This document shows, piece by piece, positions 18,365-31,361 of a DNA stretch of 64,000 nt. Positions within the stretch are counted from its first letter, which is position 1. Each line of letters starts with the position of its first letter. The stretch is from Achromobacter sp. UMC71 (GTDB lineage: Bacteria; Pseudomonadota; Gammaproteobacteria; Burkholderiales; Burkholderiaceae_B): assembly GCF_014170305.1 (NCBI RefSeq), contig NZ_LZZT01000053.1:1-64000 (forward strand), given 5' to 3'. The notes beneath the pieces are model-generated. The model did not search any database. It was not told where the DNA came from and was given only the letters and a program-made list of their open reading frames with translations. The position numbers and the translations under genes are program-made.

Positions 18365-21223
18365 CTACCAGGTATAGCGATAGCCCATGTTGACCGCCCA
18401 GGGCGATTCAAAGCGGCTGCCTTTCTTGTATTCGTAGTCCGCATACAGCCGGTGATCCTTGCCAAGCGCCGCAATCACGCCGGCGCCAACCTCGGCGCGT
18501 CCGCCGGACACGTCCGTGCGCGTGCCGATGCCATTGGTGCGCACCACGCTTTTGCCATCGAATTCCTGCGACCAGCCGATCTTCACGTAGGGCTGCACGG
18601 TGTTGCCATTGCTCATTTCCAGACGGCGGCCCACCAGCGACCCCACGCGCAGCAGCACCGAACTGCCCCCTTCGGCCGCGACACGCATGCCGTTGTTCAA
18701 GCGATAGCGCGCGCTGTTGGCACGAAACACCGCCAGTTCGGCCTGCGGTTCGATGAACCAGCCATTGGCCAGGTCCACTTGACGGCCCGCTTCCACGGAC
18801 ACGCCCACGCCCTGGTTCTTGTAGTTGCCCTTGATCATCGCGCCGTCGGTGGCCTCTACCTTGAAGTCGTGCTTCATATGATTGACCTTGGCCACCGTAT
18901 CCACGTACCAGCCGCTATTCGCGATATAGGTCGCGTAGCCGCCCACGTGATAGCTGTCGGTGCCGCCATTGCCTTCGTCGGCGAACTTGCGGTCGGCGCG
19001 GCTGTAGCCGGCCATGGCGCCCAGATACCAGCGGCCATTGGAGGTGCTTATCCGCGAGTCGGCGCCCAATTCCGTGCCGCCGACGTTCTGTCTGAACCCC
19101 CGGCCGCCTTGGTTATTGATCAACTGCCGCTGGCGATAGGCTCGCGCCCATGGGCCGCCCCGGTCGTTACCCAGCCGCAGTTCGCCCAGCCTTTTGACCA
19201 GGGAATTCATCTCCGCGTACCAGATGCTCTGCACCGAGCCGATACCGCCGGTGTTGACCGCGGCGTTCGCGCCCGTAGACAGATCGCCGCCCGGTTTCAG
19301 CGGGACCACGGTGGGTACCTGCCCCACGTGGACCAGGCTCCAATCAGTGGCCCGGCCGCCGACGGTGTCACTGCTCTGCAACCGGTATCGATAGGTGCCG
19401 GCGTCCACCACCTGCCCCCGGTTGGCCAGCGAAAAGCGGGCATCACCGCCCTCGGTACGCACGATCTCCTGATGCTGATTGCCCACCGACGGCTCGCCGC
19501 CCGAGTTGTGGACCAGGATCTGGTGCGTGCCCGTCGCCGCACCCCCCACCGCCAACAGATCCGAGCGTCCTGCCGCCAGATCCGTGTTCATCTCGAATAG
19601 CCCGCCCCCCGTCAGGTCGCCGCGCACCGTGAGCGTGTTGAACGCGCCGGGCGCGAACGCCACCGTGCCCGAATTGTTCAGGGATTGCACATCAGACGAG
19701 CTTTGCATGTGCCATTGGCTACCGCTTGCGAGAGACAGGTGATTCAGGCCCGTGCTCCCGCCCCGCCACAGCGAGCCATTGGTCAGGTTGAAATCGGCCC
19801 CGCCTGCGCCTACCACGACATCGCCTTGCATGCGCGTATTGCTTGCGTTGAGCACGATATTCCCCGTCGTTGTGCTGACAAAGAGCCTGCCGCTGTCGCT
19901 TGCAAGGTCGCTGTTTCGCAATGTGATGACGGCGCTGCCGGCCTGCTTTGCCTGGATCGTCACGCCACCCGCGTGCAACTGACTATCGGCGACGGTGATG
20001 GTATGGCCGCCCCAATAATCCATCGTTCCGGCAATCACGATGCCTTGGCCGGCGGTCTGAATCCGGCTTGCGGCGATCGACAGCGAGCCGCCGTCTTGCA
20101 GTTGAGCGCCGGTTCCGCCGCCCAGCGTAGTGAGTTCGACATTATTGAGATGCATGACTCCGCCCCGCTCCATCAGCAGACCCATGCCGTTGACCCGCAT
20201 CCGCGTTCCATCGAGGGTGAGCACGGCGCTGAACGAGGCGCTGGCCCCCTTGGATCCAGCACTCAGGACGTCAATGGAGCCGCCCTGAAAATCGATGGCG
20301 CTCGTCGGGCTTCCGACGAGAATACCCGTGGAGGTCCGGCTTGCAATGGTGATGGCCACGTTGCGGGCCCGCACCCGGGCGTTGGCGTCCATCACAATGA
20401 TTCCGTGGCTGCCGGGATTATTACCACGGATATCAATGGTGGAGTCACTGACGTCAACCCTCGCCCCCGCATACCCGGCAATTCCGCTGTTGACGGCATT
20501 GATGCGCACCCGGGACGCCGTCGCGGTTGCGCCAAGAGCTCCCCCGCCCCCCACGGCGATCCCTGTCAAGCCTTCGATATCCGTATCGGTCACCGTCGCT
20601 TGCCCACCACCGCGGGCGTAGATGCCGACATGCCCGCTTTTCAGATGGCTGCCGGAGATGTCCGCCGCGCTACGCTCGCCGTCGATGTTGACCGCTGCTC
20701 CCCCCACCGACCCTCCCCCCGTGATTGTGCTGTTGACCACCGTGGCGATGGACGCCGTGGCGGAGGGGGGCAGACCGGGCAGTCCACCCGTCACGCTAAG
20801 ACCGAATTGAGTCCCGTCCAGCGTGGCGCCCTGAATGGCGGCGCTGGCGCCCCGCAATGTGACCGCGGCACTGTTGTTGTTGAACCTCGCCGTGGCCGTG
20901 GCTCCGCCATCCATGCGCAGACTGGCGCCGTCGCTGGCGATGACGGAGCCGACCCCGCCGCCATCCGTGACCCACAGGCTGGCGCCATTGGTCAGGTCCC
21001 AGTTGGCCAACGCAGTGCTGCCGTCGACCGTCGCCGACTGGTCCGCCCCGTTCAGGCTGCCTGCCTGCGCGGACGGCAGGCAGGCCGGAAACAGGCTGGC
21101 GATCGTGACGGCCAGGGCCAGACCGCGGATCCGGCCAGGCCTGCCCAGGATCAGGAAGACCGGCCGACAGGGTCGGCGGGTGCCTTGTTGCAGAGGGAAT
21201 AGAGGCATGAACGCTGCTCGCAA
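18365..21223 (-). CDS. Autotransporter with beta-helix passenger (pertactin-like)
   Basis: 952 residues from 21223; ATG 21208 is an equally possible start. A long signal peptide ends in AQAGS near residue 55. The passenger is rich in Ser, Thr, Gly and Asn with repeated short strands (ITVAD, VTLRG, IQTAGQGI), as in right-handed beta-helices. From about residue 690 to the end is a beta-barrel domain with SxWYAEMNSLVKRLGELR at its start and a C-terminal aromatic ending YRYTW, the signal for outer-membrane insertion. Type Va secretion to the cell surface is expected. The target is unknown. Confidence 0.88.
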   Translation of the reverse strand: MRAAFMPLFPLQQGTRRPCRPVFLILGRPGRIRGLALAVTIASLFPACLPSAQAGSLNGADQSATVDGSTALANWDLTNGASLWVTDGGGVGSVIASDGASLRMDGGATATARFNNNSAAVTLRGASAAIQGATLDGTQFGLSVTGGLPGLPPSATASIATVVNSTITGGGSVGGAAVNIDGERSAADISGSHLKSGHVGIYARGGGQATVTDTDIEGLTGIAVGGGGALGATATASRVRINAVNSGIAGYAGARVDVSDSTIDIRGNNPGSHGIIVMDANARVRARNVAITIASRTSTGILVGSPTSAIDFQGGSIDVLSAGSKGASASFSAVLTLDGTRMRVNGMGLLMERGGVMHLNNVELTTLGGGTGAQLQDGGSLSIAASRIQTAGQGIVIAGTMDYWGGHTITVADSQLHAGGVTIQAKQAGSAVITLRNSDLASDSGRLFVSTTTGNIVLNASNTRMQGDVVVGAGGADFNLTNGSLWRGGSTGLNHLSLASGSQWHMQSSSDVQSLNNSGTVAFAPGAFNTLTVRGDLTGGGLFEMNTDLAAGRSDLLAVGGAATGTHQILVHNSGGEPSVGNQHQEIVRTEGGDARFSLANRGQVVDAGTYRYRLQSSDTVGGRATDWSLVHVGQVPTVVPLKPGGDLSTGANAAVNTGGIGSVQSIWYAEMNSLVKRLGELRLGNDRGGPWARAYRQRQLINNQGGRGFRQNVGGTELGADSRISTSNGRWYLGAMAGYSRADRKFADEGNGGTDSYHVGGYATYIANSGWYVDTVAKVNHMKHDFKVEATDGAMIKGNYKNQGVGVSVEAGRQVDLANGWFIEPQAELAVFRANSARYRLNNGMRVAAEGGSSVLLRVGSLVGRRLEMSNGNTVQPYVKIGWSQEFDGKSVVRTNGIGTRTDVSGGRAEVGAGVIAALGKDHRLYADYEYKKGSRFESPWAVNMGYRYTW

Positions 21224-21622
21224 GTTGACGACACGCTTCGATCGAACGAGGTCGAGCCACGAGTAAGGCGTGTCTCGGACAAGCGAAAAGCGTGTTCAAG
21301 TGAGTGATGGACCGCGCCGGTCAACAACGGCGGCGCGGTCATGGCACTTGAGTGTGCAGCGTGCTTAACATCAATAGAATCAGAAGTTTCTAATAATTGT
21401 TTGGTTGCAAATGGGACCCCTGGCCATCCAGCACCCACGGGCCGCCGCCGTTATACGACGCCACAAACAGACGGCTGCTCGCATCGCCGCGGCTGCCGCC
21501 GGGCGGATGACTAAAGGTCTGTTGCCTGTATTATTTGGGGGCCATGGACATGCCCCCAAACGTAGCGGCATGCCCACTCGTCGCCTTCCGCGGCTGCACC
21601 TACCTGACCCCGGATATCCGCC
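21224..21622. other. Intergenic region between autotransporter and sigma factor genes, with a 9-bp inverted repeat
   Basis: No gene seen. The part next to the autotransporter is AT-rich (21360-21410) and probably holds its promoter. A perfect inverted repeat TTTGGGGGC / GCCCCCAAA occupies 21534-21542 and 21552-21560, separated by nine bases. It lies about 60 bases before the sigma factor start and could be a regulatory hairpin or operator. Confidence 0.4.
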
Positions 21623-22168
21623 ATGGTTGATCCGCTTCGTCTGCAGGCTCTGATACAGGATTGCGCGCGCGGCCAGGAATCCGCGCTGGCCGAACTCTAT
21701 AAAGTTACGTCCCCGCATCTGTTTGCGCTCTCCGTCCGTATATTGCGAAGAAGAGACTGGGCGGAAGAGGTCATCCAGGACAGCTTCATCAATATCTGGC
21801 GCAATGCCGCCCGCTATTCTTCAGAGCAGAGCCAAGTCATGACCTGGATGACCCGCATCGTGCGCAATCGCTGTATCGACCTGCTGCGCCGGCCGGACCT
21901 GGAGCGTCCCGACGCCGATGGCGAATTGACGCTGGCGTGGGCGGACGACGCGCCCGGCCCGCTGGAACGGCTGCAAACCGACGAGGATGCCCGGCGCCTG
22001 GCCGACTGCCTGAAGCAACTGGAGGGTCAGCAACGCGCGGCCATTGCGTTGTCCTTCTTCGATGACCTGAGCCACAGCGAGATCGCCCGCCGCCTGCAGA
22101 CGCCGCTGGGCACGATCAAAAGCTGGGTGCGCCGCGGCATGGAACGGCTCAAGAGGTGCCTGTCATGA
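21623..22168 (+). CDS. ECF-type RNA polymerase sigma factor
   Basis: 181 residues. Region 2 is recognisable by RRDWAEEVIQDSFINIWRNA and WMTRIVRNRCIDLLRR, and region 4 by DLSHSEIARRLQTPLGTIKSWVRRGMERLK. It lacks the 1.1 and 3.0 regions of housekeeping sigma factors. The next gene overlaps by four bases and encodes a membrane anti-sigma factor, so this sigma factor is held inactive at the membrane until an unknown envelope signal frees it. It resembles SigK-type factors that pair with RskA-like anti-sigmas. No autoregulated promoter could be identified with confidence. Confidence 0.92.
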   Translation: MVDPLRLQALIQDCARGQESALAELYKVTSPHLFALSVRILRRRDWAEEVIQDSFINIWRNAARYSSEQSQVMTWMTRIVRNRCIDLLRRPDLERPDADGELTLAWADDAPGPLERLQTDEDARRLADCLKQLEGQQRAAIALSFFDDLSHSEIARRLQTPLGTIKSWVRRGMERLKRCLS

Positions 22169-22836
22169 ACTACCGCGATCCGCAATTGCGCGCCCGGCTG
22201 GCCGCCGACTATGTCGCCGGCGCCATGCGCGGCGGCGCCCGCCGCCGCTTCGAGGGGCTGATGGCCGCCGACGCCAATTTGCGCCGCCAGGTCCGCGAGT
22301 GGGAAAACGACATCTACCCGCTGCTCTGGTCGCTGCCCGCCCAGACCCCGCCTGGCCGCGTCTGGCGCGCCATCCAAGCCCGCCTGCATCCCGGCGCCGC
22401 GCCCTGGTGGCAAGGGCTGGCGTTCTGGCGCATCGCCAGCAGCGCGCTGGCCGCCCTGCTGGTGGCCGGCGTGGTGTTCTACCCCATGCAGGTCGACCGC
22501 GCCGCCCGCGCGCAACTGATGGCCGTGCTGCAAAGCCCCGAGGCGCAAGCCATGCTGGTGGTGCGCGCCGACGAGGCCGGGGGGCTGCACATCCACGCGC
22601 TGCAAAACCTGGCCGCCCGGGCCGATGGCAAGGCCCTGGAACTCTGGGCCATTCCGCCCGGTCAGGCGCCGCAGTCGGTCGGCCTGGTGTCGCCCGAAGG
22701 CCTGACGGCGCTGCGACGCGCCCAGGGCCTGGCCGGCGTGCAGCAATTGGCCATCACGCTGGAACCGCCGGGCGGTTCACCCACGGGCAAGCCGACCGGC
22801 CCCATCATCATGAGCGGCGACGTCCTGAAGATCTGA
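22165..22836 (+). CDS. Anti-sigma-K (RskA-like) factor
   Basis: 223 residues from ATG 22165, overlapping the sigma factor stop (ATGA). The cytoplasmic N-terminus has the family's start (LAADYVAGAMRGGARRRFE) and a WENDIYPLLWSL segment that binds the sigma factor. A single transmembrane helix lies near residues 92-110. The C-terminal periplasmic part has the RskA features LWAIPPGQAPQSVG and ITLEPPGGSPTG. Translational coupling keeps it stoichiometric with its sigma factor. Confidence 0.9.
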   Translation: MNYRDPQLRARLAADYVAGAMRGGARRRFEGLMAADANLRRQVREWENDIYPLLWSLPAQTPPGRVWRAIQARLHPGAAPWWQGLAFWRIASSALAALLVAGVVFYPMQVDRAARAQLMAVLQSPEAQAMLVVRADEAGGLHIHALQNLAARADGKALELWAIPPGQAPQSVGLVSPEGLTALRRAQGLAGVQQLAITLEPPGGSPTGKPTGPIIMSGDVLKI

Positions 22837-22903
22837 CCGGCATCCAGCGCGGGCTCCGGCTCGCCTGAAGGGGTGCCCTCCTTTGCGACGCCCCTCATTG
22901 CAC

Positions 22904-23944
22904 TCACTTGCGCGACAGCGGCACGCCCCAGACCGGATCTTCCATGCCCTGCTTGCCCAGCGGCGTGATCTGCATGGGGATCATCCTGGACAGCATCTCG
23001 CGTTGCGCGTCGGTGATATTGGTGCGCTGCGCGATAAGTTTCTGCGTGAATTCCATCGGCGCCGGCCACGTATGGACGGTCAGGTTTTCCAGCGGGCACT
23101 CGATCATCTTCGGGTCTACCGCGCGGCAGCCCGATTGCTTGAACTGATAGCTGGGCGTCTTCATATGCATGCGCTGGCTCAGCACCAGTTGGCCGCCCTT
23201 GAGCGTAAAGCTGGCCAGCGCCTGCTTCGGTGGAATGCGCGCCTGCACCTTGATCGCGGGAATATCTCGCGATGCCGTGTCCTCGTAGTAGCCCGCCCGC
23301 GAGCCCTGCGTCGTCTCGTTGTACTGCTCCTCGCCCCAGGCCACGCAAGCGCCCGATCCCCGGTGCACGGCGGTGCAGACCGTGCGCGTCTTGAGCTGGG
23401 TGCTGGTCGTACCCTCGTGCCAGTTGGTCTCTTTGTAGAACTCGCGATACAGCTCGGGCGACAGATAGGCGGTGCCGTTGGCGCCGCGCCCCGAGCCCAC
23501 CGCGCCGCGCGGGGCGCCCACCTGGTCCAGCAGGGCGTTGAGCTTGTAATCGTCGCCGCCAGTCAGCAGGTACTTGCCGGGCGGCAGGATATGCACCTCG
23601 AACGCCTTGAACAGATACGTGGCCTCTTTGTCCCGCTTGAGCGAATTGTTCTGGAACTTGCGGCCGAAGGTGATCCGCGGGTCCGGTTCGAACATCCAGA
23701 CCGTGTTGCCAGTCCACTGGGTCATCGTCATGGCGTCCTTCAGGCTCGCGTGCGGCATCAGGTCGGCCACCAGCACCACGGCCATGTCGTCCTTCAGCGC
23801 TTCGCCGATCAGGTCCAGCAGCTGCCCGTAGCGCGGATCGTCCATAGTGCCTTCGCCGCTGGAGGCCGGCAGATTCACGCAACCCGATAAGGCCAGCGTA
23901 AGGGCCAAGGCAGACAAGGCAAAACGCGGGCGCGGCAACGGCAT
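22904..23944 (-). CDS. Lipoprotein of unknown function
   Basis: 346 residues from ATG 23944. An upstream in-frame start at 24016 adds a stretch with no signal character. The N-terminus is a lipoprotein signal with lipobox LSGC (Cys near residue 22), so the protein is anchored to a membrane by lipidation. The mature part is soluble with no motif I recognise. It contains several Cys (around CTAVHRGSGACVAW and SGCRAV) that could form disulfides. Convergent with the anti-sigma gene, 67 bases apart. Confidence 0.7.
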   Translation of the reverse strand: MPLPRPRFALSALALTLALSGCVNLPASSGEGTMDDPRYGQLLDLIGEALKDDMAVVLVADLMPHASLKDAMTMTQWTGNTVWMFEPDPRITFGRKFQNNSLKRDKEATYLFKAFEVHILPPGKYLLTGGDDYKLNALLDQVGAPRGAVGSGRGANGTAYLSPELYREFYKETNWHEGTTSTQLKTRTVCTAVHRGSGACVAWGEEQYNETTQGSRAGYYEDTASRDIPAIKVQARIPPKQALASFTLKGGQLVLSQRMHMKTPSYQFKQSGCRAVDPKMIECPLENLTVHTWPAPMEFTQKLIAQRTNITDAQREMLSRMIPMQITPLGKQGMEDPVWGVPLSRK

Positions 23945-24112
23945 GGGGCGGTCCTTGAAAAGAAGCTGAGTGGATGGGTCGAGCCGGCATCCTACTGAAT
24001 CAGCGCGTGCGCGCAAGACTCATGAGCCACGCTGAAACATGAAGCGGCGCAGCCAGCAAGGCCCCCTCTGCTGCCAGGCGCCTTGCATCGCAAATTCTTG
24101 TTTCGATTGTTT

Positions 24113-25750
24113 CTATCTGGCCGCCATTGCCGGATCGTCCACGGGCTGGCACCGCCAACCATCGGCCGTCGCCACCCACTGATCGGTCAGGCCCAGATTG
24201 TGCATGAACGCCTGGTCATGCGATGCCACGATCAAGGCTCCTTGATAGCGCGACAGCATGGCCTCCAAGGCCTGCATCGATGGCAGGTCCAGATGGTTGC
24301 TCGGCTCGTCAAGCAGCAACAGCTGCGGCGGCGGGTCCGCATACAGCACGCAGGCCAGCGCCGCCTTCAGATGTTCGCCGCCGCTCAGCGCCCCGCTGGG
24401 CGCCGCCACCTTGTCCGCATTCAGCCCCAGTTGCGCCAATCGCATGCGCAGCTCGCCATCATCCAGGACGCGGTTGACCTGCCGCAACGCCTCCAGGACT
24501 GACATCGCCGGGTCCAGATTCCCCAGCCCCTGGTCCAGGTACACCAGCGGGACCGCCACCTTGCAGCGTCCCGCCAACGGGGCAAGCTGGCCTGCCAGGA
24601 CTTTCAGCAAGGTGGATTTGCCGCTGCCATTGGGTCCCAGCAAGCCGATGCGCTGCTGTCCCCGCGCCTGCAAACTGACGTGGCGCGTGGCCTGCGGCAC
24701 GAACGGCAGTTCCACCTGATCCAGCACCGCGACCTCGCGCTGGGCCATGCCGGCGGCCGTCCCGGCATGCAGATGAATGCCCAGGTCATCCGCCACCTGG
24801 CTGGCGGCCTCGCGCACGCGCTGCGCCAGTTCAAGCTGCGCGGCCGCCTGCTGCCTGCGCAGCTTCCCGGCCGATTGATCGCTGCGCGCTTTCTGGCGGT
24901 CCAGAAGAATCTTCGCCTGATTGGCCTCTTTGACGCTGCGCGCGCCCCGTGCCTGCCGCTTGTCCTGACGCTCGCGTTGCGCGCGCATGGCGCGTTCTTC
25001 ACGCAGGCGATCGAGCTTGACCCGTTCCAACTCGGCCACGGCGTGCTGTTGCTCGTGGGCCTTGGCCTGCGCATAGAACGCGTAATTGCCACCATAGCTG
25101 CGCAGACCCAGCGACGACAGTTCCACGATGCGATCCATGGCATCGAGCAATTGCCGGTCATGGCTGATCACGATCAGTCCGCGCGGCCATTGCGCCAGTT
25201 GCGCGATCAGGGCCTGGCGGCTCGGCGCATCGAGGTGGTTGCTGGGTTCATCCAGGATCAGGAAGTCCGCGCCCGACAGCATCGCGCCAAGCAGCGCCAC
25301 CCGCATGGACTCCCCGCCGCTCAGAGACTCTGCCGGCGTGTCGGCGCGCAGATGCGCCAGCCCCGCTTGCACGAGCGCCTGCCGTAGTTGCCGCTGGATG
25401 TCCCAGCGGTCGGTCACCGCGTCGTAGTCGGCCTGCGCCGTGCTGCCCGCCTCGATGCGCCGCAGCGCAGCAAGCACGCCTTGCACGCCCGCCAGGTCCG
25501 CCACCGTGGCATCCGCCACGGGCGTGACCTGCTGCGCCAGATAGTGCACCGCGCCCGACCGCCGGCACTGCCCGTGCGCGGGCGGCAACTGGCCCGCCAG
25601 GATGCGTGCCAGCACCGTCTTGCCCGCGCCGTTGCGCCCGACCAGGCCGGTGTGGCGCAGGTCGAAGGTTTCAGTCAGGCGGGAAAATAATGGAGCGCCG
25701 TCTGGCAAGACGTAAGACACGTCTTCCAGGGCGAGATAGGGCGTCGCCAT
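24113..25750 (-). CDS. ABC-F family ATPase
   Basis: 545 residues with two ABC domains and no transmembrane helices, joined by a charged linker. Domain 1 has Walker A GRNGAGKT (38-45), LSGGESMRVAL and Walker B LDEPSNHLD. Domain 2 has GPNGSGKS, LSGGEHLKAAL and LDEPSNHLD. The Arg/Lys/Gln-rich linker around QRERQDKRQARGARS is the P-site tRNA interaction motif region. ABC-F proteins act on ribosomes, as translation factors or as antibiotic target protectors. The sequence gives no firm reason to call resistance. Confidence 0.9.
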   Translation of the reverse strand: MATPYLALEDVSYVLPDGAPLFSRLTETFDLRHTGLVGRNGAGKTVLARILAGQLPPAHGQCRRSGAVHYLAQQVTPVADATVADLAGVQGVLAALRRIEAGSTAQADYDAVTDRWDIQRQLRQALVQAGLAHLRADTPAESLSGGESMRVALLGAMLSGADFLILDEPSNHLDAPSRQALIAQLAQWPRGLIVISHDRQLLDAMDRIVELSSLGLRSYGGNYAFYAQAKAHEQQHAVAELERVKLDRLREERAMRAQRERQDKRQARGARSVKEANQAKILLDRQKARSDQSAGKLRRQQAAAQLELAQRVREAASQVADDLGIHLHAGTAAGMAQREVAVLDQVELPFVPQATRHVSLQARGQQRIGLLGPNGSGKSTLLKVLAGQLAPLAGRCKVAVPLVYLDQGLGNLDPAMSVLEALRQVNRVLDDGELRMRLAQLGLNADKVAAPSGALSGGEHLKAALACVLYADPPPQLLLLDEPSNHLDLPSMQALEAMLSRYQGALIVASHDQAFMHNLGLTDQWVATADGWRCQPVDDPAMAAR

Positions 25751-25926
25751 GCGTATTCGTATTCCAAGGATGCAAAGAGCTCCCCCGCGTCTGGGGGCAG
25801 TGGAGATTTGCCGTCATGACAACGGCGGCATCAATGGCGCATGGGACGAATACCTCGGAAGATGGGTTGATCGTACGATTGTACCGAGGGCCGTGGTCCC
25901 CGCAATCGCGGCGACCGCCCGCCACG

Positions 25927-26385
25927 CTACTTCCTGCGGAAACTCACCACCTTGCTGGTCAGCGTCTGCACGGGTTCACCGTCCTGGTTGAACGTGACGC
26001 TTTCCACCAGCACGATGCCGCGGTCCGGTTTGCTGCGCGAGGGCGTGATGGCAAGCACTGTGCTTTTCACCTGCAGCGTATCGCCCGGCCGCGCAGGGCG
26101 GCTCCAGCTGACCTCGGCACCCGCCCCGATCACGCCGTCGGCCAGAGGCATGCTGTCGACCAGCAGCCGCATCGTGATGGCCGCGGTATGCCAACCGCTG
26201 GCGGCCAGTCCCTGGAACAGCGAGTTCCGCGCCGCCGTTTCATCCAGGTGGAACGGCTGCGGATCGAATTCCGAGGCGAAGCGCCGCACCTGCTCCAGAT
26301 CGAGCCGATGTGTCGCGCTGGTAAAAGTGTCGCCTACCGCAAGGTCTTCCAGGTACAGCTTCCGGGGAGCCGGGGATGTCGTCAT
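25927..26385 (-). CDS. MaoC-like hydratase/dehydratase domain protein
   Basis: 152 residues with a single hot-dog fold domain. The motif FASEFDPQPFHLDE carries the Asp and His of the R-specific enoyl-CoA hydratase site, and GLAASGWHTAAITMRL is the conserved helix. It probably hydrates an enoyl-CoA thioester; the substrate is unknown. It stands alone upstream of the ABC-F gene on the same strand, with 176 bases between. Confidence 0.88.
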   Translation of the reverse strand: MTTSPAPRKLYLEDLAVGDTFTSATHRLDLEQVRRFASEFDPQPFHLDETAARNSLFQGLAASGWHTAAITMRLLVDSMPLADGVIGAGAEVSWSRPARPGDTLQVKSTVLAITPSRSKPDRGIVLVESVTFNQDGEPVQTLTSKVVSFRRK

Positions 26386-26549
26386 GGGGGGCCTCCTTTG
26401 CGTGGCGGGCGGCGTGTTGGACTAGATGGACGATGCCTGCAATCTACCCGGCGAGCGAACGGTCCACAAGATCCTCGCGCGATGCCCGCATCGCGCCTGG
26501 ACGGCATAATCCTGGAAACGTTGCATGTCATCACAAGGAGGAAAAGCGC

Positions 26550-27224
26550 ATGTCCATCATCCGTTCCTGGCGCACGTTCATGGCGGCCGCGTTGCTGGCT
26601 GTCGCGGAAAGCGGCGCGGCCACGACAGGCGAGATCGGCGCCGAATTGCTGCGCGCCGCCGGCGACGGCGACGCCGCGCGGGTCAAGGCCTTGCTGGCAC
26701 AAGGCGCGCCGCTGGAAGCGCGCGACGGCGACGGCAACACACCGCTACTGCGCGCAACGCTGGCCAATCAGGAAGCCGCCGCGGCAGCCCTGATGGCGGC
26801 GGGGGCCGACGTCAATGCCAAGAACCACCAGCAGGACAGCGCCTATCTGTACGCGGGCGCTCGCGGTCATAACGGCATCCTGGCGCTGACGTTGCGCCAC
26901 GGCGCCGATCTGCGCAGCACCAACCGCTATGGCGGCACCGCGCTGATTCCCGCCTGCGAGCGCGGCCTGGTGGACACCGTGCGCCTGCTGCTGCAGGCCG
27001 GCGTCGATCCTGATCATGTCAATCGTCTGGGATGGACCGGGTTGCTGGAAGCCATCATCCTGAGCGACGGCGGACCGGATCACCAGGCGGTCGTCGCGCA
27101 GCTCATCGCGGCCGGCGCCAATGTGAATCTGGCCGACGGCGACGGGCGCAGCCCGTTGTGGCACGCCCGGCAACGCGGCCAGGACCTCATCGCCAGACAG
27201 CTGCAAGCCGCTGGCGCGCGCTGA
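26550..27224 (+). CDS. Exported ankyrin-repeat protein
   Basis: 224 residues from ATG 26550, chosen because AAGGAGG lies at 26535-26541. A signal peptide of about 25 residues ends in GAATT or nearby. The mature protein is four to five ankyrin repeats: DGDGNTPLLRATLANQE, then LMAAGADVNAK, LLLQAGVDPDHVN and LIAAGANVNLADGDGRSPLW. Ankyrin repeats bind other proteins; a periplasmic place is inferred from the signal peptide. Ends 6 bases before the convergent response regulator gene. Confidence 0.85.
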   Translation: MSIIRSWRTFMAAALLAVAESGAATTGEIGAELLRAAGDGDAARVKALLAQGAPLEARDGDGNTPLLRATLANQEAAAAALMAAGADVNAKNHQQDSAYLYAGARGHNGILALTLRHGADLRSTNRYGGTALIPACERGLVDTVRLLLQAGVDPDHVNRLGWTGLLEAIILSDGGPDHQAVVAQLIAAGANVNLADGDGRSPLWHARQRGQDLIARQLQAAGAR

Positions 27225-27230
27225 ATCGCG

Positions 27231-27656
27231 CTAGGCGACGAGCGCCTCGCGCCCGTATGCCGCCAAGGCGGCCAGCTTGGGATGGTGCCGCGGCGCGGGC
27301 GGCGCCAGCAAGCGGCGCACCGCCTCCAGCACGTCGGCCGGCTCCGCGGGCTTGCGCATGAGCGTCGCGCGGCCGGCGCTGGCCTCGGTGATTTCATGTT
27401 CGGGGCGTCCGCTCAGCATCAGCACGGGCGTTTCGTCCAGATAGGCGTTATCGCGCATGGCGGTGAGCAGGGCCGCCCCATCCATGCCCGGCATGGAAAA
27501 GTCGGTGATGACCAGGTCCGGACGCACGGCCAGCATCTGCTGCAGCGCGGTCAGGCCGTCTGTATGCGTCGTGACGTCATAACCTTCGCTGCTCAGGAAC
27601 TCGCTCATCAGCGCGAGCAGCATCGGCTGGTCGTCGACCAAAAGGATTTTCGTCAT
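27231..27656 (-). CDS. Single-domain response regulator (REC only)
   Basis: 141 residues. The receiver domain covers residues 3-118, with the acidic pair D8-D9, the phospho-acceptor D52 in DFSMPGMDG, a Ser in VLMLSG (Thr/Ser switch) and the conserved Lys in RKPAEP. No output domain, only a short tail. It is divergent from the hybrid kinase operon at 27909 and could take phosphate from it, shuttling the signal to another partner. Confidence 0.9.
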   Translation of the reverse strand: MTKILLVDDQPMLLALMSEFLSSEGYDVTTHTDGLTALQQMLAVRPDLVITDFSMPGMDGAALLTAMRDNAYLDETPVLMLSGRPEHEITEASAGRATLMRKPAEPADVLEAVRRLLAPPAPRHHPKLAALAAYGREALVA

Positions 27657-27908
27657 GGTGATTCTGTGGCACGCCCCAGCGCAAGAACATCTGGCGGGCG
27701 GGCGAAATGGGGTCGTTGGACCGAAGTAGGCCGAATGCTAGGACAGGCAGGCCGTTCATGTGTGTCGTAATTGTATCCGGACGCAACGACAACCCCTTGC
27801 CCTGTATATTCATCGATCCGACCAGTCGTTACGCTCCGTCCCTATAATCTATGGGGCCGCGGCGCCGCCCGCCGTGCCCGCCCTTCCCCGATCCGGTACC
27901 CCTTCCTC

Positions 27909-31328
<3,420 letters not shown>

Positions 31329-31361
31329 CGCCGGGCCGGCGACTTCTCACGGACCATCCTC